Positions 1 to 5,813 of a stretch of DNA of 6,203 nucleotides are shown here, piece after piece. The notes beneath the pieces are model-generated. The model ran no database searches. It saw nothing but the letters and a program-made list of their open reading frames with translations, and was not told the origin of the DNA. The stretch covers positions 1 through 6,203 of the forward strand of contig JALRDW010000151.1 in NCBI GenBank assembly GCA_023262065.1, written 5' to 3'. Numbering within the stretch: the first letter of the stretch is position 1; every line of letters starts with the position of its first letter. Both the position numbers and the translations under genes were made by a program. This stretch comes from Acidimicrobiia bacterium. Its GTDB lineage: Bacteria > Actinomycetota > Acidimicrobiia > IMCC26256.

Positions 1-789
1 GAGGACGAGTGGGTGCGCCTCGGCGTCGAGTCGCAGAACTGGTCGCTCTCGCAGTTCATGCACGGCGAGCAGGGTGCGCTCATCTGCACCGCCCAGATCG
101 TCGAGACCGTGCCGTGGATCGACGCCAAGTACTACGCGGCGACCCAGGTCATGGACGAGGCCCGCCACGTGGAGGTCTTCGCCAAGTACCTCGACACCAA
201 GCTCTCCGGGCACTACCCGGGGAACGCCCACCTGCGGATGCTCCTCGACGACATCAGCGCCGACGACCGCTGGGACATGACCTACCTCGGCATGCAGATC
301 ATGGTCGAGGGTCTGGCGCTCGCCGCCTTCGGGTTCATGCAGCAGATGACCACCGAGCCGTTGCTCAAGAAGCTGCTCCGCTACGTCATGTCGGACGAGG
401 CCCGGCACGTCGCCTTCGGCGTGCTCTCGCTGCAGGACTTCTACACCGAGCTCAACTCGGCGGAGATCCGGGAGCGTCAGGAGTTCGCCTACGAGGCCGC
501 GGTACGCATGCGCGACCGGTTCCTCCAGCAGGAGGTCTGGGAGCGGATGGGCGTCGACGTCAAGGAGGCGCTCTCGCTCGTCCTCGCCGACCCGACCCGC
601 AACGTCTTCCAGGGCATGCTCTTCTCGAAGATCGTGCCGAACTGCAAGAAGCTGGGTCTGCTCGATGCGGGCGACGGCTGGCTGCGGACCAAGTTCACCG
701 AGCTCGGTGTGATCCAGTTCGAGGACTGGGTCGACACCGGCGAGGAGTACGCGATGCTCGACGAGGTCTCCAAGGACCGCACCGCCTGA
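1..789 (+). CDS. Ferritin-like diiron protein (oxidase/oxygenase-like), 3' part
   Basis: The frame is open from base 1, so the true start lies upstream; 262 residues are visible, ending at TGA 787-789. Counting the first visible codon as 1, the protein shows the ligand pattern of a ferritin/R2-type four-helix diiron centre: E23 in HGEQGAL, E53-x-x-H56 in DEARH, E103 in MVEGLAL, and E133-x-x-H136 in a second DEARH. All six expected carboxylate and histidine ligands are therefore present, so the centre looks functional. Proteins of this fold use two irons to activate oxygen or store iron; the sequence does not show the substrate. Relatives are often annotated as ferritin-like domain proteins, ribonucleotide-reductase-beta-like proteins or AurF-like N-oxygenases, and I cannot choose among these. 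GTG at 13-15 is in frame but is an unlikely start, because the homologous-looking sequence continues upstream of it. A strong stem-loop follows the stop, suggesting transcription ends before rnj. Confidence 0.85.
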   Translation, partial: EDEWVRLGVESQNWSLSQFMHGEQGALICTAQIVETVPWIDAKYYAATQVMDEARHVEVFAKYLDTKLSGHYPGNAHLRMLLDDISADDRWDMTYLGMQIMVEGLALAAFGFMQQMTTEPLLKKLLRYVMSDEARHVAFGVLSLQDFYTELNSAEIRERQEFAYEAAVRMRDRFLQQEVWERMGVDVKEALSLVLADPTRNVFQGMLFSKIVPNCKKLGLLDAGDGWLRTKFTELGVIQFEDWVDTGEEYAMLDEVSKDRTA

Positions 790-812
790 GCGATCCGCCG
801 ATCGGTTCCACG

Positions 813-846
813 CGATGGCCGCCCTCCGGGGCGGCCATCGTCGTTT
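813..846 (+). terminator. Probable intrinsic terminator after the ferritin-like gene
   Basis: Bases 813-824 (CGATGGCCGCCC) and 829-840 (GGGCGGCCATCG) are perfect reverse complements, giving a 12-bp GC-rich stem with a 4-base TCCG loop. It starts 23 bases after the stop codon. The following run is only TCGTTTCC, so the U-tract is short, as is common in high-GC actinobacteria. Position between a stop codon and the next promoter supports terminator function; that function is inferred. Confidence 0.7.
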
Positions 847-857
847 CCGGATGCGGC

Positions 858-863
858 TACCCT
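858..863 (+). promoter_or_regulatory. Putative -10 element of rnj (leaderless)
   Basis: TACCCT fits the actinobacterial TANNNT -10 consensus. Seven bases separate it from the rnj ATG at 871, which would place transcription initiation at G870 or A871 and make the mRNA leaderless. I see no convincing -35 box and no Shine-Dalgarno sequence. The same arrangement precedes ftsK and rimO, which raises confidence. Confidence 0.55.
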
Positions 864-870
864 CACCACG

Positions 871-2538
871 ATGACGCCCCCCACCCGCATCGTGTTCCTC
901 GGCGGCCTCGGCGAGATCGGGCGCAACTGCATGTTCCTCGAGGTCGAGGAACGCATCCTGCTCATCGACTGCGGGCTCATGTTCCCCGAGGTCGACATGC
1001 CCGGGGTCGACCTCGTGCTCCCGGACTTCACCTACCTGCGCGAGCACGCCGACGCGATCGAGGGCGTCGTGCTCACTCACGCCCACGAGGACCACGCGGG
1101 TGCGCTGTCCTTCCTCCTGCGTGACGCGTCCTTCCCGATCTACGCCGCGCCGCTCTCGCTGGGCATGGCCGCCAACCGCATCCGGGAGTCGGGGCTCATC
1201 GACCGCACCGAGCTCATCCCGGTGGCCGACGGTGAGCGACGCGCCATCGGGCCCTTCGACGTCGAGTTCGTGCCCGTCACCCACTCGGTGCCGCACGCCT
1301 TCGCCGCCGCCTACCACACGCCCGCGGGAACGATCCTGCACACGGGCGACTTCAAGCTGGACCTCTCACCGATCGACGGTCGCCGGACCGACCTCGCCCT
1401 CCTCGGCGAGATCGCCCGTCGGCCGGGCGGGGTGCGTCTGCTGATGTCGGACTCCACGAACGCCGAGCGGCCCGGCTCCACACCCTCGGAGTCGATCGTG
1501 GGGGCGCGCATGCGCTCGCTCTTCCGTGAGCGCGAGGGCAAGCGGGTCATCGTCGCCTCCTTCGCCTCGCACCTCCACCGGGTCCAGCAGGTCGCCGAGG
1601 CCGCGCTCGCCGCCGGTCGGTCGCTCGCATTCGTCGGTCGATCGATGGTGAACAACGTCGCGCTCGCCCGAGAGATGGGCCTGCTTGACCTGCCGGTCGG
1701 CCGGATCATCGATCTCGAGGAGGTCGAGCGCTACGCGCCGGGCGACGTCTGCATCATCTGCACGGGGTCCCAGGGCGAGCCGATGGCGGCGCTGTCCCTC
1801 ATGGCCGCCCACGAGCACAAGTGGGTCCACATCGGCGACGACGACGTCGTCGTGATCTCCGCCCACGCGATCCCGGGCAACGAGTCGAACGTGTCGCGCA
1901 TCATCGACTCGCTCTACCGGGCCGGGGCCGAGGTCGTGCACGGCGGCAACGATCACGTGCACGTGTCGGGCCACGCGTCGCAGGAGGAGCTGAAGTTCAT
2001 GCTCAACCTCGTGCAGCCCGAGTGGTTCGTGCCGGTGCACGGCGAGTACCGGCACATGGTCAACCATGCGATGCTCGCCGAGCAGTCCGGCGTGCCGGCC
2101 GAGCGCGTCATCATCTGCGAGGACGGGGACGCCCTCACCCTCGACGACGCCGGACTCTCGGTGGAGCGCGAGGCCGTGCCCGCGGGGTACGTCTACGTCG
2201 ACGGGATCGTCGGGGACATCGGCCACGGGGTCCTGCGGGACCGCCGGAACCTGGCCGAGGAGGGGTTCGTGGCGGTCATCGTGACCATCGACAAGCACAC
2301 CGGCGAGATCGTCACCGGGCCCGAGATCGTCACCCGGGGCTGGGTCCACGGTGAGGAGGCCGAGGCCCTGCTCGAGGAGGCGGCCGCCGCGGTCCGGGCC
2401 TCCATCGAGGACGCCACCCGTGAGGGGGCCACCGACTTCGACACCATCCGGCGCCACACCCGCCGGGCCGCGGGGCGGTTCATCGCCGACCGTACCCGGC
2501 GGCGCCCGGCCGTGATCCCCGTGGTCATGGAGGTCTGA
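871..2538 (+). CDS. rnj: Ribonuclease J (metallo-beta-lactamase/beta-CASP RNase)
   Basis: This is a 555-residue protein, the usual full length for RNase J. RNase J is a cytoplasmic zinc-dependent enzyme with 5'-3' exonuclease and endonuclease activity, used in mRNA decay and rRNA maturation. The metallo-beta-lactamase metal ligands are visible: H70-x-H72-x-D74-H75 in THAHEDHAG, H138 in VTHSVPH, D160 in HTGDFKLD, and H390 in VPVHGEYRH. Beta-CASP signatures follow in order: SDSTNAE (193-199), ASFASHLHRVQQ (from about 230), TGSQGEP (298-304), SAHAIPGNE (330-338) and VSGHAS with H368. A C-terminal domain runs from about 440 to 555. The ATG at 871 gives a natural N-terminus, since the hydrophobic strand RIVFLGGLGEIGRN typical of the family begins at residue 6. 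There is no Shine-Dalgarno sequence; a -10-like box just upstream suggests leaderless transcription. The family identification is certain; enzyme activity is inferred from intact active-site residues. Confidence 0.97.
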   Translation: MTPPTRIVFLGGLGEIGRNCMFLEVEERILLIDCGLMFPEVDMPGVDLVLPDFTYLREHADAIEGVVLTHAHEDHAGALSFLLRDASFPIYAAPLSLGMAANRIRESGLIDRTELIPVADGERRAIGPFDVEFVPVTHSVPHAFAAAYHTPAGTILHTGDFKLDLSPIDGRRTDLALLGEIARRPGGVRLLMSDSTNAERPGSTPSESIVGARMRSLFREREGKRVIVASFASHLHRVQQVAEAALAAGRSLAFVGRSMVNNVALAREMGLLDLPVGRIIDLEEVERYAPGDVCIICTGSQGEPMAALSLMAAHEHKWVHIGDDDVVVISAHAIPGNESNVSRIIDSLYRAGAEVVHGGNDHVHVSGHASQEELKFMLNLVQPEWFVPVHGEYRHMVNHAMLAEQSGVPAERVIICEDGDALTLDDAGLSVEREAVPAGYVYVDGIVGDIGHGVLRDRRNLAEEGFVAVIVTIDKHTGEIVTGPEIVTRGWVHGEEAEALLEEAAAAVRASIEDATREGATDFDTIRRHTRRAAGRFIADRTRRRPAVIPVVMEV

Positions 2539-2620
2539 ACCCGTCCGGCCCGCTGCTCCGGGGGCGCATGGGGGTGAGGCGGGATGGGGCTCAAGGTCCC
2601 CATGTTGCCCGTGTGGTTGG

Positions 2621-2629
2621 TGTTAGCGT
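2621..2629 (+). promoter_or_regulatory. Putative extended -10 element of ftsK (leaderless)
   Basis: TGTTAGCGT contains TAGCGT (2624-2629, TANNNT type) preceded by TG plus one base, the extended -10 form. Eight bases separate it from ATG 2638, placing the likely transcript start at about 2636-2638. It lies inside the reading frame that would result from the upstream ATG at 2584, so it also argues for the 2638 start. No clear -35 box is visible. Confidence 0.5.
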
Positions 2630-2637
2630 CGCCTCCG

Positions 2638-5091
2638 ATGGCTGCCACGAAGACCTCCCGCGCCCGCAAGCCCGCCCGCAAGCCGGCTCGCAAGTCCACC
2701 TCCCGGCGTTCCACGGCCCGCAAGCCGGCGGCCCGGCGGACCACCCGGTCCCGGACCGGCACCCGGTCGGCCCCCCGCCGTACGACCCCGTCGCGGGCTC
2801 GGGTCGCCTGGACCGAGCAGCTCGGGGGCCATGCCGCCGACGCGCTCGCCATCGGTCTCGCTGCGGTCGCGGTCCTCACGGGTCTCGCGCTCGCCACCGA
2901 TCTCGCGGGCCCGTTCGGCTCCGCCTGCCAGTCGGTCATCACGCTGCTGGCCGGGCGCGGTGCCTTCCTCGTCCCGGCCGTCTGCGTGGCCGTCGCGGTG
3001 CACCTGCTGCGCCAGCGCCACGCCCACGCGGCCGACGGATCCGCCGAGGAGCGTCCGGTCCACCTGCTGCGCATCGGGGTCGGCCTGGCGCTGCTCGTGG
3101 CCGGCCTCCTCGGCCTCCTCGCCCTCGGTGATCCCGTCGTCGACACCTCGGCCGAGGTGCTGCGCGCCAACGGCGGCCTCCTCGGTGCCGTCGTGGCGAC
3201 CCCGCTGCACGCGGTGCTCGGGACCGTCGGTGCGGCGGTCGTACTCGTCGCGCTCGTGGCCCTCGGCGCACTCGTCGCCACCGGCACCTCGCTCGCCCGA
3301 GTCGTCGCGGTCCTCTCGGGTGCGGGGCGCACCGTCGCCGGGCACCTGAACCGGTTCCTCGAACTCGACGGCGGGTCCGATGCGGACGAGGTCGAGATCG
3401 AGCCCGAGCCCGCGGCCAAACCCGCACGGGCCCGGCGCGCCACGGTCGAGACGATGGAGCCGGTCGCCCCCGAGGTGGTCGAGCCCGAGCCTGAGCCCGA
3501 GCCGGAACCGATCGAGGCGTACGACGAGTACGACGGGTACGACGAGCCCGAGGTCGTCGTACCGGAGGTCGTCGACGAGGACCCCGAACCCGCCATGGCG
3601 GTGAGCGCCCCGGCGCACACCGACTGGGTGCTGCCGTCGGTCGACCTCCTGCGCCGCTCCCAGCACAAGGAGATGGACACCCGCGCCATCGAGGCGAGTG
3701 GGGCGGTGCTCGAGCAGACGCTCAAGGATTTCGGGGTGGACGCCCAACTCGTCGGCATGACCGTGGGCCCGACCGTCACGCGCTACGAGCTCGAGCTCGC
3801 GGCCGGCGTGAAGGTCAACAAGGTCACGGGTCTGAGCCACGACATCGCGTACGCGATGGCCAGTGCCGACGTGCGCATCCTCGCCCCGATCCCCGGTCGT
3901 TCCGCGATCGGCGTCGAGGTCCCGAACAAGCAGCGCCAGCTCATCACACTCGGCGACATCCTCGCCTCGGACGAGGCGGCGCGGGCCACGCACCCGCTCG
4001 AGGTCGGCCTGGGCCGCGACATCGCCGGCAAGTCGATGATGCTCAACCTCGCCACGATGCCGCACCTGCTCATCGCAGGGGCCACCGGCGCGGGCAAGTC
4101 CTCCTGCATCAACTCGATCATCACCTCGATCCTCGTGCGGGCGACCCCCGACGAGGTGCGCCTCATCCTCGTCGACCCGAAGCGGGTCGAGCTGGGCCAG
4201 TACAACGGCCTGCCCCACCTGCTCACCGAGGTCGTGGCCAACCCGAAGAAGGCGGCGAACGCGCTCGAGTGGTGTGTGCGCGAGATGGACATGCGCTACG
4301 AGCTCCTCGCCGAGGTCGGCGTGCGCGACATCACCGGGTACAACGCGATGTTCGATCGCGGCGACCTCCCGACGGTCGAGAACCCGGACCCGCACGGCGG
4401 TCGCACCTACGAGCGACTGCCGTTCATCCTCATCGTGGTCGATGAGCTCAACGACCTCATGATGGTGGCGGCCCGAGACGTGGAGAACAGCATCTGCCGC
4501 ATCGCCCAGATGGCGCGTGCGGTGGGCATCCACCTCATCATCGCCACGCAGCGCCCGTCGGTGGACGTCATCACCGGCGTCATCAAGGCCAACGTCCCGA
4601 GCCGACTCGCGTTCAGCGTGACGAGCATCGCCGACTCCCGGGTCATCCTCGATCAGGCGGGGGCCGAGAAGCTCATCGGTCAGGGGGACATGCTCGCCGC
4701 GCCCGCCTCCGGCAAGCCCGCCCGTGTGCAGGGATCGTGGGTGGACGAGGAGTGCGTGCGCAAGGTCGTGGCCCACTGGAAGCGCCAGGTCACCGAGGTC
4801 CAGTACGTCGAGGGCGTGCAGGGCTCGGACGAGGCCTCGGGCGGTGGCGCCGGCGGGTACGACGACGACGACAACGACGACCTCCTCGTCCAGGCGATGG
4901 AACTCGTCGTGCGCAGCGGTCTCGGGAGCACCTCGATGCTGCAGCGCAAACTGCGCGTCGGGTTCGCCCGGGCCGGTCGCCTCATGGACCTCCTCGAGCG
5001 CAAGGGCGTCGTCGGGCCGAGCGAGGGTTCCAAGGCCCGCGCCGTGCTCATGACGGTCGAGGAGTTCGAGGAGATGCACTCCCGCGCCTGA
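2638..5091 (+). CDS. ftsK: FtsK/SpoIIIE family DNA translocase
   Basis: An 817-residue septal DNA pump, which uses ATP to move chromosome termini through the closing division septum and, in known members, activates dif recombination. Residues 1-55 are extremely basic: 21 Lys/Arg, no Asp/Glu, and KPAR repeats. About four membrane segments follow (roughly 69-92, 99-122, 143-166 and 193-217). An acidic, proline-rich linker spans about 225-335, including five EP pairs at 282-291. The translocase alpha part starts near F365; the RecA-like motor has Walker A GATGAGKS at 481-488, Walker B IVVDELNDL with D602-E603, and ATQRPS at 636-641. A winged-helix gamma domain, which reads KOPS-type DNA signals in relatives, occupies about 749-812 after an Asp-rich run. 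I chose ATG 2638 over in-frame ATG 2584 because a -10 element sits just before it and the basic tail begins there. It lies 99 bases after rnj, with its own likely promoter. Confidence 0.96.
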   Translation: MAATKTSRARKPARKPARKSTSRRSTARKPAARRTTRSRTGTRSAPRRTTPSRARVAWTEQLGGHAADALAIGLAAVAVLTGLALATDLAGPFGSACQSVITLLAGRGAFLVPAVCVAVAVHLLRQRHAHAADGSAEERPVHLLRIGVGLALLVAGLLGLLALGDPVVDTSAEVLRANGGLLGAVVATPLHAVLGTVGAAVVLVALVALGALVATGTSLARVVAVLSGAGRTVAGHLNRFLELDGGSDADEVEIEPEPAAKPARARRATVETMEPVAPEVVEPEPEPEPEPIEAYDEYDGYDEPEVVVPEVVDEDPEPAMAVSAPAHTDWVLPSVDLLRRSQHKEMDTRAIEASGAVLEQTLKDFGVDAQLVGMTVGPTVTRYELELAAGVKVNKVTGLSHDIAYAMASADVRILAPIPGRSAIGVEVPNKQRQLITLGDILASDEAARATHPLEVGLGRDIAGKSMMLNLATMPHLLIAGATGAGKSSCINSIITSILVRATPDEVRLILVDPKRVELGQYNGLPHLLTEVVANPKKAANALEWCVREMDMRYELLAEVGVRDITGYNAMFDRGDLPTVENPDPHGGRTYERLPFILIVVDELNDLMMVAARDVENSICRIAQMARAVGIHLIIATQRPSVDVITGVIKANVPSRLAFSVTSIADSRVILDQAGAEKLIGQGDMLAAPASGKPARVQGSWVDEECVRKVVAHWKRQVTEVQYVEGVQGSDEASGGGAGGYDDDDNDDLLVQAMELVVRSGLGSTSMLQRKLRVGFARAGRLMDLLERKGVVGPSEGSKARAVLMTVEEFEEMHSRA
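2665..2694 (+). repeat. Short repeat coding the RKPA tail of FtsK
   Basis: A 12-base unit of the type CGCAAGCCNGCN occurs twice in tandem (2665-2676, 2677-2688), followed by a third CGCAAG at 2689-2694. It encodes R-K-P-A, R-K-P-A, R-K at residues 10-19 of FtsK. A further RKPA occurs at residues 28-31. It is a coding repeat inside a lysine/arginine-rich tail, not a separate element. Confidence 0.6.
3481..3546 (+). repeat. Coding repeats in the FtsK acidic linker
   Basis: Bases 3481-3510 hold five hexamers of the form GAGCCN or GAACCG, encoding Glu-Pro five times (residues 282-291). Bases 3520-3546 hold three 9-base units TAC-GAC-GAG/GGG, encoding YDE, YDG, YDE (residues 295-303). Both lie in the flexible region between the membrane part and the motor of FtsK, where length and sequence usually vary widely between species. 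Confidence 0.6.
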
Positions 5092-5120
5092 CGGCGTTCG
5101 GCCCCTCGGGCCGTCGTCAC

Positions 5121-5126
5121 TAGGAT
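5121..5126 (+). promoter_or_regulatory. Putative -10 element of rimO (leaderless)
   Basis: TAGGAT fits TANNNT and is separated by seven bases from ATG 5134, the same spacing as at rnj. The transcript would begin at about 5133-5134. The upstream in-frame ATG at 5125 overlaps this hexamer, so it could not be on a transcript made from it. A weak TTCGGC at 5097-5102 lies 18 bases upstream of the hexamer but is a poor -35 match. Confidence 0.5.
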
Positions 5127-5133
5127 GCGACGC

Positions 5134-5628
5134 ATGTCGGAGCGCTTCTTCGTCGAGACGCTCGGCTGCCCCAAGAACGCGGTCGACTCCGACAAGGTCA
5201 CCGCGACGCTGCTCGCCGACGGTCTCGTGGCCGTCGATGCGCCCGAGGATGCCGACCTCGTCGTGGTCAACACCTGCGCCTTCATCGAGGCGGCGCGGCA
5301 GGAGTCCATCGACACGGTGCTCGCGCTCAGCGATCGTCGTCGGTCGGGCGCGCGCCTCGTGGTCACCGGCTGCATGGCCGAGCGCTACGGCGACGAACTC
5401 GCCGCCGCACTCCCCGAGGTCGACGCGGTCGTCGCGTGCTGGGTTCCACCATGGTGCCAATTGGCGTATTGCTTCTCGCCAGTTCATTCGCCACATCCGG
5501 CATCGCCATGTGGAGCGTTGCCATTGCTGGCGGGCTCTGTCTTGGTGTCTCCTACCCGGCACTGGCCGTCTACAGAGGTGAACTCTTCCCCACTCGCACC
5601 CGCGGCTTGGCCGGCGGCATCATCATGA
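5134..5628 (+). CDS. rimO: RimO, ribosomal protein S12 methylthiotransferase: N-terminal fragment fused to out-of-frame sequence
   Basis: The first 100 codons (5134-5433) encode the N-terminal UPF0004 domain of RimO, the radical SAM enzyme that adds a methylthio group to an aspartate of ribosomal protein S12. The three cysteines that hold the auxiliary iron-sulfur cluster are present: C12 in LGCPKN, C48 in NTCAFI and C80 in TGCMAERYG. The start LGCPKN context favours RimO over the tRNA enzyme MiaB. After about V100 the resemblance stops. The remaining 65 codons, to TGA 5626-5628, read the transporter sequence in a wrong frame and form no recognisable domain. The radical SAM CxxxCxxC motif and the TRAM domain, expected in a protein of roughly 430-460 residues, are missing, so this product would be inactive. 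ATG 5134 is preferred over ATG 5125 because of the upstream -10 box. The gene follows ftsK by 42 bases, an order I recall from many actinobacteria (ftsK-rimO-pgsA). Confidence 0.88.
   Translation: MSERFFVETLGCPKNAVDSDKVTATLLADGLVAVDAPEDADLVVVNTCAFIEAARQESIDTVLALSDRRRSGARLVVTGCMAERYGDELAAALPEVDAVVACWVPPWCQLAYCFSPVHSPHPASPCGALPLLAGSVLVSPTRHWPSTEVNSSPLAPAAWPAASS
5427..5440. other. Breakpoint joining two sequences of different origin
   Basis: Left of this point the rimO frame (frame 1) is intact and GC is around 70%. Right of it a transporter frame (frame 3) begins mid-gene and GC falls to about 55%. The bases GGTCGTCGC (5427-5435) could belong to either side: they encode Val-Val of RimO in one frame and Gly-Arg-Arg, usual in the transporter loop before TM9, in the other. 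This allows a microhomology of several bases. I see no insertion sequence or inverted repeat here. Confidence 0.8.
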
Positions 5629-5813
5629 CGTCGGCTCTCATGGGCGGAATTGTTGGCTTATTGACCGCGGGCTGGACAATCGATGCCGGCGCTTCCTATG
5701 GCTCGGTGCTTCTCGCTCTCAGCGCATTTCCGATCATTGCGTCATTGATTGTGTGGTTCCGTTACCCCGAAACCGCACATATGGAATTGGAAGACATCAC
5801 GCACGAAGCGTGA
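5436..5813 (+). CDS. Major facilitator superfamily transporter, C-terminal fragment
   Basis: About 125 residues matching the last third of a 12-helix MFS transporter, a membrane carrier for small solutes. Counting from V1 (5436), I see a hydrophobic segment near residues 3-20 (TM9-like), one near 24-40 (TM10), then RGELFPTRTRG, the characteristic loop between TM10 and TM11 of sugar- and aromatic-acid-type porters. TM11 (about 62-80) and TM12 (about 86-107) follow, and the end is YPETAHMELEDI, like the PET...LEDI tail of that group. The substrate cannot be told. The GTG at 5436 and ATG at 5451 are not credible starts: no ribosome binding site or promoter is visible and roughly 270-300 N-terminal residues are missing. 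The homologous frame instead runs into the breakpoint. Codons such as TTA and TTG for Leu and ATT for Ile contrast with the genes on the left. The stop TGA 5811-5813 abuts the stop of the opposing hydrolase gene. Confidence 0.85.
   Translation: MLGSTMVPIGVLLLASSFATSGIAMWSVAIAGGLCLGVSYPALAVYRGELFPTRTRGLAGGIIMTSALMGGIVGLLTAGWTIDAGASYGSVLLALSAFPIIASLIVWFRYPETAHMELEDITHEA

Noticed and set aside
2584..2603. A 6-bp stem ATGGGG/CCCCAT with 8-base loop between rnj and ftsK, possible terminator
   Set aside because: The stem is short and no T-tract follows (GTTGCCCGTG). Such stems arise often by chance in this composition.
2584..2637. An 18-residue N-terminal extension of FtsK from the upstream ATG
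   Set aside because: The -10 element TAGCGT at 2624-2629 lies inside it, and the basic tail typical of a natural N-terminus starts at ATG 2638.
2193..3779. A 528-codon minus-strand frame across rnj and ftsK
   Set aside because: Ser, Thr, Arg and Ala-rich translation with no recognisable motif; it overlaps two certain genes and is explained by GC-rich codon bias.
5099..5113. A 6-bp stem CGGCCC/GGGCCG with 3-base loop after ftsK, possible terminator
   Set aside because: No T-run follows, the loop is tight, and an alternative pairing (5090-5095 with 5110-5115) competes. It is too weak to call.
5125..5133. An alternative rimO start at ATG 5125
   Set aside because: It overlaps the putative -10 hexamer and adds only MRR to the conserved RimO N-terminus.
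5427..5440. Insertion of a mobile element as the cause of the rimO break
   Set aside because: There is no transposase, terminal inverted repeat, target duplication, tRNA or attachment-like site. The right-hand side starts in the middle of an ordinary transporter gene.
2623..5562. A 979-codon open frame on the minus strand opposite ftsK
   Set aside because: It mirrors ftsK codons in a high-GC genome where stop codons are rare, shows only low-complexity His, Arg, Asp and Gly-rich sequence, no domain, and crosses the chimeric junction.
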